A stretch of 64,000 nucleotides of DNA from Argentina anserina (taxonomy: Eukaryota; Streptophyta; Magnoliopsida; Rosales; Rosaceae), in assembly GCF_933775445.1 (NCBI RefSeq), contig NC_065872.1, positions 20,770,001 to 20,834,000 of the forward strand, in the 5' to 3' direction. The notes beneath the pieces were generated by a model, which was not told where the DNA came from, did not search any database, and worked only from the letters and a program-made list of their open reading frames with translations. The translations under genes and the position numbers were made by a program. Shown here piece by piece: positions 46,501 to 58,691 of the stretch (positions are counted from its first letter, which is position 1; the number at the start of each line of letters is the position of its first letter).

Positions 46501-49500
46501 TGTTTGCAGTGTGGGCGTGTGTTTCTGTCAAACTGAGTATCTTTCTATCGTTTGAGTATCTTTCCAATTAATATTTGAGTATCTTTTCAATACAGTTTGA
46601 GTATCTTTCTGTACGGCTTTCTGATCTGAGTATTTTGAATTTGAGAATGTTTGCAGTGTGGGCGTGTGTTTCTTTCAAACTGAGTATCTTTCAATCGTTT
46701 GAGTATTTTTCCAATTAAAATTTGAGTATCTTTTCAATACAGTTTGAGTATCTTTCTGTAAGGCTTTCTGATGCGAGTTTCTATTGAATTTGAGAGTGTT
46801 TCCAGTGTGGACGTGTGTTTCTTTCAAACTTAGTCTTTCAATCGTTTGAGTATCTTTTCCAATTCGAGTATCTTTTCAATTCTCGTATGAGTATCTTTCC
46901 GTACAGCATTCTGATGCGAGTTTCTTTTGAATTTGAGAGTGTTTCCAGTGTGGGCATCTGATTCTTTCAAACTGAGTATCTTTCTATCGTTTGCGTATCT
47001 TTCCAATTAAAATTTGAGTACCTTTTCAATACAGTTTGAGTATCTTTCTGTAAGTCTTTCTGATGCGAGTTTCTTTTGAATTTGAGTGTGTTTTCAGTGT
47101 GGGTATGTGGTTTTTTCAAACTGAGTATCTTTCAATCGTTTGAGTATCTTTCTGTACGGCTTTCTTATCCGAGTTTCTTTTGAATTTGAGAGTGTTTGCA
47201 GTGTGGGCGTGTGTTTCTTTTAAACTGAGTATCTTTCTATCATTTGAGTATCTTTCCAATTAAAATTTGAGTACCTGTTCAATACAGTTTGAGTATCTTT
47301 TGGTAAGGCTTTCTGATGCGAGTTTCTTTTGAATATGAGTGTGTTTTCAGTGTGGGCATGTGGTCGTTTCAAACTGAGTATCTTTCTATCGTTTGAGTAT
47401 CTTTTGCTCTTTGTGTATCTTTTCAAAACAGTTTGAGTATATTTCGGTACGGCTTTCTTATCCGAGTTTCTTTTGAATTTGAGAGTGTTTGCAGTGTGAG
47501 CCTGAGTTTCTTTCAAACTGAGTATCTTTCTATCATTTGAGTATCTTTCCCAATTTGAGTATCTTTTAAATTCTCGTTTCAGTATCTTTCTGTTCAGCTT
47601 TCTGATTCGAGTTTCTTTTGAATTTGAGAGTGTTTGCAGTGTGGGCGTGTGTTTCTGTCAAACTGAGTATCTTTCTATCGTTTGAGTATCTTTCCAATTA
47701 ATATTTGAGTATCTTTTCAATACAGTTTGAGTATCTTTCTGTACGGCTTTCTGATCTGAGTTTCTTTTGAATTTGAGAATGTTTGCAGTGTGGGCGTGTG
47801 TTTCTTTCAAACTGAGTATCTTTCTATCGTTTGAGTATTTTTCCAATTAAAATTTGAGTATCTTTTCAATACAGTTTGAGTATCTTTCTGTAAGGCTTTC
47901 TGATGCGAGTTTCTATTGAATTTGAGAGTGTTTCCAGTGTGGACGTGTGTTTCTTTCAAACTTAGTCTTTCAATCGTTTGAGTATCTTTTCCAATTCGAG
48001 TATCTTTTCAATTCTCGTATGAGTATCTTTCCGTACAGCTTTCTGATGCGAGTTTCTTTTGAATTTGAGAGTGTTTCCAGTGTGGGCATCTGATTCTTTC
48101 AAACTGAGTATCTTTCTATCGTTTGCGTATCTTTCCAATTAAAATTTGAGTACCTTTTCAATACAGTTTGAGTATCTTTCTGTAAGTCTTTCTGATGCGA
48201 GTTTCTTTTGAATTTGAGTGTGTTTTCAGTGTGGGTATGTGGTTTTTTCAAACTGAGTATCTTTCAATCGTTTGAGTATCTTTCTGTACGGCTTTCTTAT
48301 CCGAGTTTCTTTTGAATTTGAGAGTGTTTGCAGTGTGGGCGTGTGTTTCTTTTAAACTGAGTATCTTTCTATCATTTGAGTATCTTTCCAATTAAAATTT
48401 GAGTACCTGTTCAATACAGTTTGAGTATCTTTTGGTAAGGCTTTCTGATGCGAGTTTCTTTTGAATATGAGTGTGTTTTCAGTGTGGGCATGTGGTTGTT
48501 TCAAACTGAGTATCTTTCTATCGTTTGAGTATCTTTTGCTCTTTGTGTATCTTTTCAAAACAGTTTGAGTATATTTCGGTACGGCTTTCTTATCCGAGTT
48601 TCTTTTGAATTTGAGAGTGTTTGCAGTGTGAGCCTGAGTTTCTTTCAAACTGAGTATCTTTCTATCATTTGAGTATCTTTCCCAATTTGAGTATCTTTTA
48701 AATTCTCGTTTCAGTATCTTTCTGTTCAGCTTTCTGATTCGAGTTTCTTTTGAATTTGAGAGTGTTTGCAGTGTGGGCGTGTGTTTCTGTCAAACTGAGT
48801 ATCTTTCTATCGTTTGAGTATCTTTCCAATTAATATTTGAGTATCTTTTCAATACAGTTTGAGTATCTTTCTGTACGGCTTTCTGATCTGAGTTTCTTTT
48901 GAATTTGAGAATGTTTGCAGTGTGGGCGTGTGTTTCTTTCAAATTGAGTATCTTTCTATCGTTTGAGTATTTTTCCAATTAAAATTTGAGTATCTTTTCA
49001 ATACAGTTTGAGTATCTTTCTGTAAGGCTTTCTGATGCGAGTTTCTATTGAATTTGAGAGTGTTTCCAGTGTGGGCGTGTGTTTCTTTCAAACTTAGTCT
49101 TTCAATCGTTTGAGTATCTTTTCCAATTCGAGTATCTTTTCAATTCTCGTATGAGTATCTTTCCGTACAGCTTTCTGATGCGAGTTTCTTTTGAATTTGA
49201 GAGTGTTTCCAGTGTGGGCATCTGATTCTTTCAAACTGAGTATCTTTCTATCGTTTGCGTATCTTTCCAATTAAAATTTGAGTACCTTTTCAATACAGTT
49301 TGAGTATCATTCTGTAAGTCTTTCTGATGCGAGTTTCTTTTGGATTTGAGTGTGTTTTCAGTGTGGGTATGTGGTTTTTTCAAACTGAGTATCTTTCAAT
49401 CGTTTGAGTATCTTTCTGTACGGCTTTCTTATCCAAGTTTCTTTTGAATTTGAGAGTGTTTGCAGTGTGGGCGTGTGTTTCTTTTAAACTGAGTATCTTT

Positions 49501-49894
49501 CTATCATTTGAGTATCTTTCCAATTAAAATTTGAGTACCTGTTCAATACAGTTTGAGTATCTTTTGGTAAGGCTTTCTGATGCGAGTTTCTTTTGAATAT
49601 GAGTGTGTTTTCAGTGTGGGCATGTGGTTGTTTCAAACTGAGTATCTTTCTATCGTTTGAGTATCTTTTGCTCTTTGTGTATCTTTTCAAAACAGTTTGA
49701 GTATATTTCGGTACGGCTTTCTTATCCGAGTTTCTTTTGAATTTGAGAGTGTTTGCAGTGTGAGCCTGAGTTTCTTTCAAACTGAGTATCTTTCTATCAT
49801 TTGAGTATCTTTCCCAATTTGAGTATCTTTTAAATTCTCGTTTCAGTATCTTTATGTTCAGCTTTCTGATTCGAGTTTCTTTTGAATTTGAGAG
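46501..49894 (+). repeat. Higher-order repeat, 1132 bp, three near-identical copies
   Basis: Units run about 46501-47630, 47631-48762 and 48763-49894. The anchor tgtttgcagtgtgggcgtgtg plus the rare gtttctgtca starts at 46501, 47631 and 48763. Reading across copies I see only scattered single-base differences (for example gtggtcg at 47362 against gtggttg at 48494) and a 5-base change near 46630. Each unit holds about eight monomers. Such high identity indicates recent amplification. Confidence 0.9.
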
Positions 49895-50310
49895 TGTTTC
49901 CAGTGTGGGCGTGTGTCTCTTTCAACCTGAGTATATTTCTATCGTTTGCGTATCTTTACTATTTCTGTTTGTGTATCTTTTCAATTTTCGTTTAAGTATC
50001 TTTCTGAACGGCTTTCTGATGTGAGTTTTTGTTGAATTTGAGAGTTTTGCAAGTGTGGGGGTCTGCGGGTGGGTTTCTTTCAAACTGAGTATCTTTATAT
50101 CGTTTGCGTATCTTTACTATACCAATTTGAGTATCTTTTCAATTCTCGTATGAGTATCTTTCTTTACTGCTTTCTGATGCGAGTTTCTTTTGAATTTGAG
50201 AGTGTTTGCAGTGTGGGCATGTGTTTCTTTCCTACTGAGTATCTTACTATCGTTTGAGTATCTTTCCAATTAAAATTTGAGTACCTTTTCAATACAGTTT
50301 TAGTATATTT

Positions 50311-53207
50311 CTATAAAGAATTTGAGAGTGTTCCCAGTGTGGGCGTGTGTTTCTTTCACACTGAGTATCTTTCTATCGTTTGAGTACCTTTTCGAATTTC
50401 AATATGTTTTCAACTCTCGTATGATTATCTTTCTATACGGCTTTCTGATGCGAGTTTTTATTGAATTTGAGTGTGTTTCAGTGTGGGCACGTGGTTCTTT
50501 CAAACTGAGTATCTTTCTATCATTTGAGTATCTTTTCCAATTTGTGTATCTTTTAAAAACAGTTTGAGTATCTTTCTGTACGGCTTTCTGATCCGAGTTT
50601 CTTTTGAATTTAAGAGTTTTTGAGTGTGGGTGTGTGTTTCTTTCAAACTGAGTATCTTTCTATCGTTTGAGTATCGTTCCAATTAAAATTTGAGTATCTT
50701 TTCAATACAGTTTGAGTATATTTCTATAAAGAATTTGAGATTGTTCCCAGTGTGGGCGTGTGTTTCTTTCACACTGAGTATCTTTCTATCGTTTGAGTAC
50801 CTTTTCGAATTTCAATATGTTTTCAACTCTCGTATGATTATCTTTCTATACGGCTTTCTGATGCGAGTTTTTATTGAATTTGAGTGTGTTTCAGTGTGGG
50901 CATGTGGTTCTTTCAAACTGAGTATCTTTCTATCATTTGAGTATCTTTTCCAATTTGTGTATCTTTTAAAAACAGTTTGAGTATCTTTCTGTACGGCTTT
51001 CTGATCCGAGTTTCTTTTGAATTTAAGAGTTTTTGAGTGTGGGTGTGTGTTTCTTTCAAACTGAGTATCTTTCTATCGTTTGAGTATCGTTCCAATTAAA
51101 ATTTGAGTATCTTTTCAATACAGTTTAAGTATCTTTCTATAATGCTTTCTGATGCGAGTTTCTTTTGAATTTAATAGTGTTTCTAGTGTGGGCGTGTGTT
51201 TTTTTCAAACTGAGTCTTTCAATCGTTTGAGTTTCTTTTCCAATTTGAGTATCTTTTCAATTCTCGTATGAGTATCTTTCCGTACGGCTTTCTGATGCGA
51301 GTTTCTTTTGAATTTGAGAGTGTTTCCAGTGTGGGAGTGTGTTTCTTTCAAACTAAGTATCGTTTCCAATTTGTGTATCTTTTCAAAACAGTTTGAGTAT
51401 CTTTCTGTACGGCTTTCTGATCCGAGTTTCTTTTGAATTTGAGAGTTTTGCAGTGTGGGCGTGTGTTTCTTTCAAACTGAGTATCTTACTATCGTTTGAG
51501 TATCTTTCCAATTAAAATTTGAGTACCTTTTCAATACAGTTTGAGTATATTTCTATAAAGAATTTGAGATTGTTCCCAGTGTGGGCGTGTGTTTCTTTCA
51601 CACTGAGTATCTTTCTATCGTTTGAGTACCTTTTCGAATTTCAATATGTTTTCAACTCTCGTATGATTATCTTTCTATACGGCTTTCTGATGCGAGTTTT
51701 TATTGAATTTGAGTGTGTTTCAGTGTGGGCACGTGGTTCTTTCAAACTGAGTATCTTTCTATCATTTGAGTATCTTTTCCAATTTGTGTATCTTTTAAAA
51801 ACAGTTTGAGTATCTTTCTGTACGGCTTTCTGATCCGAGTTTCTTTTGAATTTAAGAGTTTTTGAGTGTGGGTGTGTGTTTCTTTCAAACTGAGTATCTT
51901 TCTATCGTTTGAGTATCGTTCCAATTAAAATTTGAGTATCTTTTCAATACAGTTTGAGTATATTTCTATAAAGAATTTGAGATTGTTCCCAGTGTGGGCG
52001 TGTGTTTCTTTCACACTGAGTATCTTTCTATCGTTTGAGTACCTTTTCGAATTTCAATATGTTTTCAACTCTCGTATGATTATCTTTCTATACGGCTTTC
52101 TGATGCGAGTTTTTATTGAATTTGAGTGTGTTTCAGTGTGGGCATGTGGTTCTTTCAAACTGAGTATCTTTCTATCATTTGAGTATCTTTTCCAATTTGT
52201 GTATCTTTTAAAAACAGTTTGAGTATCTTTCTGTACGGCTTTCTGATCCTAGTTTCTTTTGAATTTAAGAGTTTTTGAGTGTGGGTGTGTGTTTCTTTCA
52301 AACTGAGTATCTTTCTATCGTTTGAGTATCGTTCCAATTAAAATTTGAGTATCTTTTCAATACAGTTTAAGTATCTTTCTATAATGCTTTCTGATGCGAG
52401 TTTCTTTTGAATTTAATAGTGTTTCTAGTGTGGGCGTGTGTTTTTTTCAAACTGAGTCTTTCAATCGTTTGAGTTTCTTTTCCAATTTGAGTATCTTTTC
52501 AATTCTCGTATGAGTATCTTTCCGTACGGCTTTCTGATGCGAGTTTCTTTTGAATTTGAGAGTGTTTCCAGTGTGGGAGTGTGTTTCTTTCAAACTAAGT
52601 ATCTTTTCCAATTTGTGTATCTTTTCAAAACAGTTTGAGTATCTTTCTGTACGGCTTTCTGATCCGAGTTTCTTTTGAATTTGAGAGTTTTGCAGTGTGG
52701 GCGTGTGTTTCTTTCAAACTGAGTATCTTACTATCGTTTGAGTATCTTTCCAATTAAAATTTGAGTACCTTTTCAATACAGTTTGAGTATATTTCTATAA
52801 AGAATTTGAGATTGTTCCCAGTGTGGGCGTGTGTTTCTTTCACACTGAGTATCTTTCTATCGTTTGAGTACCTTTTCGAATTTCAATATGTTTTCAACTC
52901 TCGTATGATTATCTTTCTATACGGCTTTCTGATGCGAGTTTTTATTGAATTTGAGTGTGTTTCAGTGTGGGCATGTGGTTCTTTCAAACTGAGTATCTTT
53001 CTATCATTTGAGTATCTTTTCCAATTTGTGTATCTTTTAAAAACAGTTTGAGTATCTTTCTGTACGGCTTTCTGATCCGAGTTTCTTTTGAATTTAAGAG
53101 TTTTTGAGTGTGGGTGTGTGTTTCTTTCAAACTGAGTATCTTTCTATCGTTTGAGTATCGTTCCAATTAAAATTTGAGGATCTTTTCAATACAGTTTAAG
53201 TATCTTT
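50311..53207 (+). repeat. Nested higher-order repeat, 1242 bp made of 413 + 829 bp
   Basis: ctataaagaa begins at 50311, 50724, 51553, 51966 and 52795: spacings of 413, 829, 413 and 829. So a 1242-bp unit occurs twice in full (50311-51552, 51553-52794) and is followed by a partial third. The 413-bp block occurs at the start of every unit and again at the head of the 829-bp part. Copies are almost identical by eye. Confidence 0.9.
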
Positions 53208-54443
53208 CTATAATGCTTTCTGATGCGAGTTTCTGTTGAATTTAATAGTGTTTCTAGTGTGGGCGTGTGTTTTTTTCAAACTGAGTCTTTCAATCGTTTG
53301 AGTTTCTTTTCCAATTCGAGTATCTTTTCAATTCTCGTATGAGTATCTTTCCGTACGGCTTTCTGATGCGAGTTTCTTTTGAATTTGAGAGTGTTTCCAG
53401 TGTGGGCGTGTGTTTCTTTCAAACTAAGTATCTTTTCCAATTTGTGTATCTTTTCAAAACAGTTTGAGTATCTTTCTGTACGGCTTTCTGATCCGAGTTT
53501 CTTTTGAATTTGAGAGTTTTGCAGTGTGGGCGTGTGTTTCTTTCAAACTGAGTATCTTTCTATCGTTTGAGTATCTTTCCAATTAATATTTGAGTATCTT
53601 TTCAATACAGTTTGAGTATCTTTCTGTACGGCTTTCTGATACGAGTTTCTTTTGAATTTGAGAGTGTTTGCAGTGTGGGCGTGTGTTTCTGTCAAACTGA
53701 GTATCTTTCTATCGCTTGAGTATCTTTCCAATTAATATTTGAGTATCTTTTCAATACAGTTTGAGTATCTTTCTATACGGCTTTATGATCTGAGTTTCTT
53801 TTGAATTTGAGAATGTTTGCAGTGTGGGCGTGTGTTTCTTTCAAACTGAGTATCTTTCTATCGTTTGAGTATTTTTCCAATTAAAATTTGAGTATCTTTT
53901 CAATACAGTTTGAGTATCTTTCTGTAAGGCTTTCTGATGCGAGTTTCTTTTGAATTTGAGAGTGTTTCCAGTGTGGGCGTGTGTTTCTTTCAAACTTAGT
54001 CTTTCAATCGTTTGAGTATCTTTTCCAATTCGAGTATCTTTTCAATTCTCGTTTGAGTATCTTTCCGTGCGGCTTTCTAATGCGAGTTTCTTTTGAATTT
54101 GAGAGTGTTTCCAGTGTGGGCGTGTGTTTCTTTCAAACTGAGTATCTTTTTATCGTTTGCGTATCTTTCCTATTAAAATTTGAGTACCTTTTCAATACAG
54201 TTTGAGTATATTTCTGTAAGGCTTTCTGATGCGATTTTCTGTTGAATTTGATTGTGTTTTTAGTGTGGGCCTGTGTTTCTTTCAAACTGAGTATCTTTCT
54301 ATCGTTTGAGTATCTTTTCCAATTTTTGTATCTTTTCAATACAGTTTTAGTATCTTTCTGCACGGCTTTCTGATGTGTGTTTATTTTGAATTTGAGAGTG
54401 TTTCCAGTGTGGGGGTGTGTTTCATTCAAACTGGGTATCTTTA

Positions 54444-57400
54444 TGATCGGTTCGATTACTCGAGATCAATATTAACCCTATAAGCATCGTTAGTAGTATA
54501 AAGCAAGAGGGTATCGTTCACAAACCGGGAATCCAATGATAGAGCGTTTTGTTAGAACGTCTATAAAATACCCTGAAAAATATCATCGTTAGTATAGAAT
54601 AAGCATGGATCGTTCAGTCCGGGGAATCAAAAGGGCCTCAACACTTATCATGTTATTGGGGGATTTGAGTTTGGATTCTATAACTACTACTTAAAATAAA
54701 TCCTAAATTACTTATATACAATTGATCAACCATTCATCACATAACCAAAACTCGAATTTCACTCAAGAAACATGTAAAACACATGTAGAACAGCATATAG
54801 GCAGCAACTTATTTTCGATTCTTTCTAAGTACATTTCAATTCCAATTCTAATTAGAGTCCGAAGCGGTTCATCTAATCGTTAAGACTTCTTAATTATTTA
54901 GAATCAACGAAGCGTCCAATCCTAAACATATGCTAAAAAGAGTTCAACATAACGAAGCGTTCTAGTCAAACAACAAAGTAGCACATAAGCACATTAAGTC
55001 GAATTGGAGACATGTAAGCAAGCATGGCGTCACTCATCTTAATTAAGCATGCAAATTCCTAGAACTACCATAGCCCTATATAAGTATCCATAATTGAAAC
55101 ACGAAGCGCATATTCAATCGATGAACACTTTGGTGAATTAAATCGCAACCCTAGGAGAACCATGACCTTGGCTTCCTCTAGCATTGATTCATATGCATGA
55201 ATTCAAGGAATATATTGAAATAAAACCTAAATTAATTTCGAAAACCTACTGCCCCTATATATTATACACGGATTCAAACATCTTTCATGAGTTTAAACAA
55301 TCAAAACATAGAACCAAAGAAGTCTGAATTTATGCTCTTCATATATAAAACCGAAAATCACATCCAAGAGTTCATACAATAAAATCGAAAATTGCAGAAA
55401 ATAAAAAGAAAGATTACAAGCCATGGATGAATCACACATTAGAAACCTTGAAGGATGAAGCAAGGATGAATTCGGATTTGGAGAGGCAAGGAGATGAGCA
55501 CGGCTTGGTGGAGATGGATGAAGTTTTTGGCTTGTAATTTTCTGGATGGATTTTGGCAGAATTTCGGCTTGCTTTGTGAGAGAATGGTGATGAATTTTAT
55601 GAAGGGAGGCCGAGCTATATATAGAGGAAGGAGGAGAAGAGGCTGCTAGGGTTTTGGGCTGATCCATGGAGGATGCACGGCTGTGATGTTGCTGCCATGA
55701 TGAGATCGAATGGCTCTCCTTTTTCCTTGGATTAATTCAGCTCTTATCCCCTTGTTTCTCTAGGGTTACACACGGCTGGACTCCTTTTTATTTGCTGAAT
55801 TGATAAGGCACGTCATCTCCTAGTTATTCTCTTAAAGCTTCACACGAATTGGACTTCTTCTCCTTAATGAATATGGACGGCATGAAAGCTTCCTTGTTGC
55901 ACACAACCTCCTTGTTTTCCTCAAGCCGTGAGTTTTATCTTCAGCTGATTGTATATGCACGACATGGCCTCTCCTATTATCTTGTGTAACTCGGATTTGA
56001 ACTCCTTCTTTATCTCTTTGAATTATCTCTTCAATCTGAAAATAAGAAAAGAAAATCAATAGTAAGAGATAATGTATTTCGAAAATCATGTTCTAATCTA
56101 GACATTAGTTGTCTTAAAAAGACACATGTAATAGGTCAGCTCAACTAGATTAGGAAAGTTTCTAATTTGCAAAAAGGAAACTTACTAGAATAAGTAAGTT
56201 ACTAGAACATGAAAGTTCATTTAGGAAAGTTTCGTAATAAGAGTTTGAGTTCAAGTAGGACTTTCCAAAATGGCACGTTTCTTAGCCTAACAAGGATTTC
56301 TAATGCAAACATGACTCTCAAGATATCGCCAATGCGACCAAAACGTAGAAAGATGAAGACTCCTAATTCAACTAGGTTTCCTAGTCCTATAAGGATTCCT
56401 ACTCAAACTAGGACTCTAGACCAATTCTTCGTTTTTAACTCGTTTAAGTACAAAAACACATCCATAACCATCCAAGACTCCTATTGTGACTCAATGACTC
56501 GATAATACAACAATAAGGGTTAAGCAAAGTACAAATGGAGGTAAAACAATATTAAGAATGTAGCACAAAGTGCTCCTATCATCCAACCAGGGTAAAGAAT
56601 CACAAACATTTAACCATGAATTCATAAGAGTTTAAGAGATTTGATATAGGATCGGATCAAGAACATAAAAATAAATCCTAAACTAATATATACTTGTGAT
56701 CAACCAACCAACACATAAACATCACCAAACAAATCGTCACAAGTAGCTTCAAAATCATAATCTCATCCTATGCAAACACCGAGCATTAGCGGACAAGTAT
56801 TGAGTGAACAAACAACAACCTAATGCCGAACTAGGTTACTTAGCGCATCCCTAACTCGAAACATGGCCTTGTAATCCTATCTTAGCGCTTAGAAATTACA
56901 AGGTAACATGTCTTTCTCAATCTTACCACTTCATTGATTCATCTCTTATCTAATTACTTAGCGCATCTTAGATAACAAACAGATCATGGTTAATTCCTAG
57001 TGATTACTAACAAGTCAAGCATGTCACTTACTTTAACAAGTTATCAAAAACACTTAAGAATCCTATATGCAAAACTAACTTAGCGCCTTGAATCACATAT
57101 AGTTAACGCCCAAGAAAGAGAATCATTAAATCATTGAATTATAAACTCACGATATCTACATAGAAATCATAGACAACAAAATCAGAACTACTTTATAACA
57201 TCTTGCAAAATCGTATACTACATGAGAGTATTCCACAAATTCGGAACTAGCCAAAAACATAAACACAACATCACACAAAGAATCCAAACCGAAAACATAA
57301 GTGAAGAAGTAACGAGTTACACTTTGTAAATCTCCTTAGCGGTATCAAAACAAGGCAGCATGGCTTCAACTTGAATGGCAATCCGAGGCGTAGCGCTTTG

Positions 57401-58691
57401 GATCGAATGGAGTGAAGGGACGATGGTGTTTTCGCCTTGAATGGCTTTGAGGATGATGAGTAGTGTTTAAGGCAGAGCTTTGGCTAGTCTTGTGAGCAAG
57501 GTTGATGATCATTTTATGTGCAAATGAGGTGCTATATATAGAGGAAGAAACCCAAGGGAGGATGGCCACAAAGTCCACAAAGTTGAAACCAAATTGGTTG
57601 AGGTTTCCTAGATTCGGCAGATCTGACCTTTGTCCCTTGTTGTGGCCATAACGTTCTCTAAACAATAGATATTGAGATGATTCCAACTGGCAATTTCAAC
57701 TAGACTTCCGTGGATTTTCATCCATATATCATGCACTTTCTCAATCATTATGAGCTGTCCAGGGGAGCTCGTCAAAGTTGGATGATCTACAGTGCCAGAA
57801 TTCTGATTTCTATAAGGATTGCATATCTTTTGCATTAATTGCATATCTTCTTCCTCCTTTAATGCTGATTTCTTTTGCACAAATTTCTTCCTTTGAATTA
57901 GGGAGGAAGCAAAAGTCTTAATTGTTGCAGCCATGTTTGATTTTTCTTACCTCTCCTCATTAAATTTGCTGCATGCCTTCTTTGACTTTCTTGCCTCTTC
58001 TCATTTAATTTGCTGCATGCCTTCTTTGATATTCTTTGGTGCAGGGATTTATGGATATTTTGATACATATTTGTTCTCTATATGCAGGAGGAACAAACTC
58101 CCAAGTTTCCCTCATTGCCCTTGGATCAAAAGCAAATCAATGGCTGAAATAATTCCGTCGAGCTCACTGGACCTCCGAGTAATGATTCGGTCATATCTCC
58201 CTGTAGAAAATAAGATATTGATTTGATTCCAAATCCTACAGAAACTAGACTCAAAATCCTTTGTATCCATATAAGGTACGTCTTCTAACGCAATTGGAGC
58301 TATCAGGGGAGCCCGTCGAAGTTGAATTACAAATCTTGACAGCATTTTCATTCTTGCATGGATTGGGCTTTTAAGTGTCTCTTCTTCTCTTTCCTTGTGG
58401 AACTAGGATTGCTTTCCTTCTCCAACATGGATTTGTATTTCCTAATAAGAATAAGTATATTAGAAACAAAGAAATACGAAAGGATGAATCATACTCGAAC
58501 AAGGAATCATATCTCAACAAGGATTATTAACACTTAGCACGATTTCATCATCAATTCACTTATAATTGATATAAGCTCTACCTAAACAATTATTCATACA
58601 AAAAAAAACTAAAACATACTAAATAAGAGGTAACAAAGAGTAAGAATAGGGCATAAACGCATTAAGAACGTCACACTTTGTGCTCCTATCA
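54444..58691 (-). mobile_element. 3' LTR of Athila element 4 (subfamily C1), split by a solo LTR
   Basis: The LTR consists of 54444-54536 and 56587-58691 (about 2.2 kb), read on the minus strand from TGATAGGAGCAC (ending 58691) to ...gaaccgatca at 54444, which abuts the satellite. The gap is the solo LTR at 54537-56581 with its duplication. TATATATA at 57533-57540; CTTAGCGC motifs at 56839, 56881, 56957 and 57079. Adjacent purine tract at 58692-58705 shows it is the 3' LTR. Confidence 0.92.
54537..56581 (-). mobile_element. Solo LTR (Athila subfamily A), TSD TCCAA
   Basis: 2045 bp with ends TGATAG...CTATCA, flanked by TCCAA at 54532-54536 and 56582-56586. Read on the minus strand it matches the 5' LTR of element 3 (26884-28806) along its length, with a TATATATA box at 55616-55623. 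ORFs at 55293-55667 and 56209-56505 are LTR by-products. Confidence 0.94.

Larger units (their letters stand above)
39580..54443 (+). repeat. Satellite array, main block (14.9 kb)
   Basis: An uninterrupted tandem array of the same roughly 145-150 bp family and orientation as 15024-18805. It is bounded at both ends by LTR termini (element 2 on the left, element 4 on the right). Monomers vary by internal loss or gain of GAGTATCTTT subunits, and several are arranged in higher-order repeats listed separately. All ORFs of 60-185 codons here, on both strands, are translations of the repeat and not genes. The repetitive unit size and Athila surroundings are those of pericentromeric satellites, but centromere function cannot be judged from sequence. 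Confidence 0.95.
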
